From Flavisolibacter sp. (GTDB lineage: Bacteria; Bacteroidota; Bacteroidia; Chitinophagales; Chitinophagaceae), in contig JAQBNG010000146.1 in assembly GCA_028288675.1 (NCBI GenBank), positions 1 to 64,000 of the forward strand: a DNA stretch of 64,000 bases. Reading direction: 5' to 3'. The stretch's first letter is position 1, and every line of letters begins with the position of its first letter. Under the pieces are notes generated by a model. It was not told where the DNA came from and ran no database searches. It saw only the letters and a program-made list of their open reading frames with translations. The position numbers and the translations under genes are program-made. Positions 62,462-64,000 of the stretch are shown here, piece by piece.

Positions 62462-63415
62462 ATGAGCAAACTTATTGGCATTTTTTACGAACATCCCGAA
62501 TGGTTTCGTAAGCTATTTGAACGCCTGGACGAACGTCATCTTCCATACAGTAAATTACATGCAGGCTTTCACAACTTTAACCCGGCCGAGGTTGAACAGC
62601 AGTATAGTGTAGTACTAAACCGTGTAAGTTCCTCATCCTATCTGCGCGGCCATGGACAAAGCATTTTTTATGCAAAAGCATTTATTGGTCACTTAGAGCA
62701 AAGCGGCATCAGGGTAATTAATGGCTCAAAAGCTACCGAGGTTGAAACTTCAAAGGCACTACAATTGGTGCTATTAAAAAAGCTAGGATTTGCTTTTCCC
62801 AAAACCATTGTAGTTAATCATACTTCGCAAATTTTAGAAGCAGCGAAGACCCTGCAATTTCCTATTGCTGTAAAGCCTAATATAGGAGGTGCCGGCGCAG
62901 GCATCATCCGTTTTAATTCAATAGCAAGTTTAGAGGAAGCGCTGGATAATAATGCTATTGAATTAGGTATTGATGAGACCGGCCTGGTGCAGGAATTTAT
63001 CCCGGCTCGCGGTGGACATATTAATCGTGTAGAAACCCTTAACGGAAAATTTTTATACGCGATAAAAGTATTCACCACCGGCGAAAGCTTTAATCTTTGT
63101 CCGGCAGAGATTTGCCAGGTGCCGGAAGCACCCCAGGAGATTGGCGATGTATGCCTGACCACCGCTGTAAAGAAAGGATTGAAGGTTGAGGCATTCACAC
63201 CACCGCAGCAAGTAATAGCAGCAGTCGAGAAGATTGTGAAGGAAGCAAAGATCGACGTCGGCGGTATTGAATACATAGTGGACGACAGAAACGGCGATAT
63301 TCTATATTATGATATCAATGCCCTTTCTAATTTCATTGCCGATGCGGAAAATGTTATCGGCTTTGATCCGTTTGTAAACCTGGTTGACTTTATTGAATCA
63401 TTTGTAAAAAAATAA
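62462..63415 (+). CDS. ATP-grasp family ligase (RimK-like)
   Basis: A 317-residue cytoplasmic protein with an ATP-grasp fold of the RimK/GshB-like branch. Visible elements are the central KATEVETSKALQLVLLKKLG helix, the ATP-binding FPIAVKPNIGGAGAGIIRF (lysine and Gly-rich loop, about 137-155), LVQEFIPARGGHINRV, and the metal-binding region IDVGGIEYIVDDRNGDILYY followed by DINALSNF. It probably couples a carboxylate to an amine or thiol with ATP; the substrates are unknown. Two bases separate its stop from the LLM oxidoreductase start, so the two are translationally linked. Confidence 0.87.
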   Translation: MSKLIGIFYEHPEWFRKLFERLDERHLPYSKLHAGFHNFNPAEVEQQYSVVLNRVSSSSYLRGHGQSIFYAKAFIGHLEQSGIRVINGSKATEVETSKALQLVLLKKLGFAFPKTIVVNHTSQILEAAKTLQFPIAVKPNIGGAGAGIIRFNSIASLEEALDNNAIELGIDETGLVQEFIPARGGHINRVETLNGKFLYAIKVFTTGESFNLCPAEICQVPEAPQEIGDVCLTTAVKKGLKVEAFTPPQQVIAAVEKIVKEAKIDVGGIEYIVDDRNGDILYYDINALSNFIADAENVIGFDPFVNLVDFIESFVKK

Positions 63416-63417
63416 GT

Positions 63418-64000
63418 ATGCGTTTTGGATATTGGTTGCCCGTATTTGGTGGATGGTTGAGAAATGTAGAAGATGAGCAAATGGAGACCAGCTGGGCTTA
63501 TGTAAAAAAACTGGCGCAGCGCAGTGAGCAAATTGGCTTTGATCTTACTTTGATTGCGGAACTTTTTTTAAATGATATTAAGGGAGAAGAAGCACCGTCC
63601 TTAGATGCGTGGAGCACTACCGCAGCCTTAGCTGCTGTTACCGAAAAATTAGAGCTGATGGTAGCCGTGCGGCCTACATTTCATAATCCCGCAATTTTAG
63701 CAAAGCAGGCAGCCAACATCGCTGAGATTTGCAATGGACGTTTATCATTAAATGTTGTATCATCCTGGTGGGAACAGGAAGCAATAAAATATGGTATTCA
63801 GTTTGAAAAACATGATGACCGTTATGCCCGCATGAAGGAATGGTTAGCAGTGATTACATCTGCCTGGGAAAAAGATCACTTTTCATTCGACGGTAAATAT
63901 TATAAAGTTACTGACACGGTGCTTCAGCCAAAACCTGCAGTGAAGCCATTAATATATGCAGGCGGGGAATCAGACGCTGGCAAGAATCTTATTGCGGAAG
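63418..64000 (+). CDS. LLM class flavin-dependent oxidoreductase (3' end outside window)
   Basis: This gene is absent from the ORF track because it runs off the window. From ATG 63418 the frame is open to the end for 194 codons: MRFGYWLPVFGGWLRNVEDE ... ELFLNDIKGEEAPSLDAWST and LMVAVRPTFHNPAILAKQAA. The segment GRLSLNVVSSWWEQEAIKYG is typical of the SsuD/SfnG-like luciferase monooxygenases that use FMNH2 to oxidise sulfonates, sulfones or related compounds. Which substrate applies here is unknown. It is the second gene of an operon with the ATP-grasp protein. Confidence 0.9.
   Translation, partial: MRFGYWLPVFGGWLRNVEDEQMETSWAYVKKLAQRSEQIGFDLTLIAELFLNDIKGEEAPSLDAWSTTAALAAVTEKLELMVAVRPTFHNPAILAKQAANIAEICNGRLSLNVVSSWWEQEAIKYGIQFEKHDDRYARMKEWLAVITSAWEKDHFSFDGKYYKVTDTVLQPKPAVKPLIYAGGESDAGKNLIAE

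Noticed and set aside
1-64000. tRNA genes, rRNA, CRISPR arrays, IS elements, prophage, replication origin
   Set aside because: I looked for TTCGA-type T-arm motifs, transposase-like motifs, regular short repeats and phage genes by eye and found nothing convincing. A tRNAscan-SE or ISfinder run could still reveal something missed.

Overview
The window looks like a chromosomal segment from a member of the Bacteroidota, most likely a Chitinophagaceae-type soil or freshwater organism. This rests on several signs. There are type IX secretion (T9SS) type A and type B C-terminal sorting domains, a PorP/SprF protein, and many SPI or lipobox exports of Bacteroidota style. Several genes carry TAnnTTTG -7 promoter boxes, and few have a convincing Shine-Dalgarno. 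There is an S74/YadA-type adhesin with the usual Bacteroidota N-terminus and a DUF3037/HipA pair. No rRNA, tRNA, CRISPR array, insertion sequence or prophage was recognised.

Layout. 1-8 kb: 3' part of mutS, a SET-domain protein, mgtE, a hemerythrin protein, a T9SS-sorted propeller-like protein and mnmA. 8-13 kb: a lipoprotein plus a T9SS-sorted subtilase, an RsmB/NOP-type RNA methyltransferase and another lipoprotein. 13-18 kb: 2-oxoglutarate dehydrogenase E1 and E2 (odhA, odhB) separated by a terminator, then rpsT. 18-27 kb: an MntA/HepT toxin-antitoxin locus whose HepT gene is frameshifted, an M14 peptidase, an MFS transporter, a membrane-anchored alpha/beta hydrolase, a probable 6S RNA, a DUF92 protein, a MATE transporter and an RRM protein. 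27-39 kb: a propeller-like lipoprotein, an overlapping HipA-like kinase/DUF3037 pair, a porin, an S74 adhesin, a T9SS type B adhesin - PorP/SprF - TonB-like operon and a formylglycine-enzyme-like protein. 39-54 kb: a multi-PAS histidine kinase, a two-gene membrane/coiled-coil operon, an old yellow enzyme, two surface proteins, a double cupin, a PQQ dehydrogenase with a built-in cytochrome c domain, small hydrophilic proteins and a twice-frameshifted amidohydrolase. 54-64 kb: an exported protein, uvrA, a DUF1851 protein, rnz, a fructosamine-kinase family protein, an OmpA lipoprotein, a porin, and an ATP-grasp plus LLM flavin oxidoreductase operon cut by the window end.

Most of the window is housekeeping metabolism, DNA repair and cell-envelope functions. 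The less ordinary signals are these. First, a rod-shaped RNA with its own promoter at 23.2-23.4 kb, fitting a 6S (6S-Flavo-like) RNA. Second, four copies of a palindromic intergenic repeat in which an inner 25-bp module occurs in opposite orientations. Third, a second dispersed repeat family with two copies. Fourth, heptanucleotide tandem repeats inside the odhB linker. Fifth, decayed genes at 18.3 kb and 53 kb. Sixth, uncharacterised gene pairs (HipA-like kinase/DUF3037, ATP-grasp/LLM, and the TM/coiled-coil pair). All functional calls are from reading translations by eye; no database search was run.
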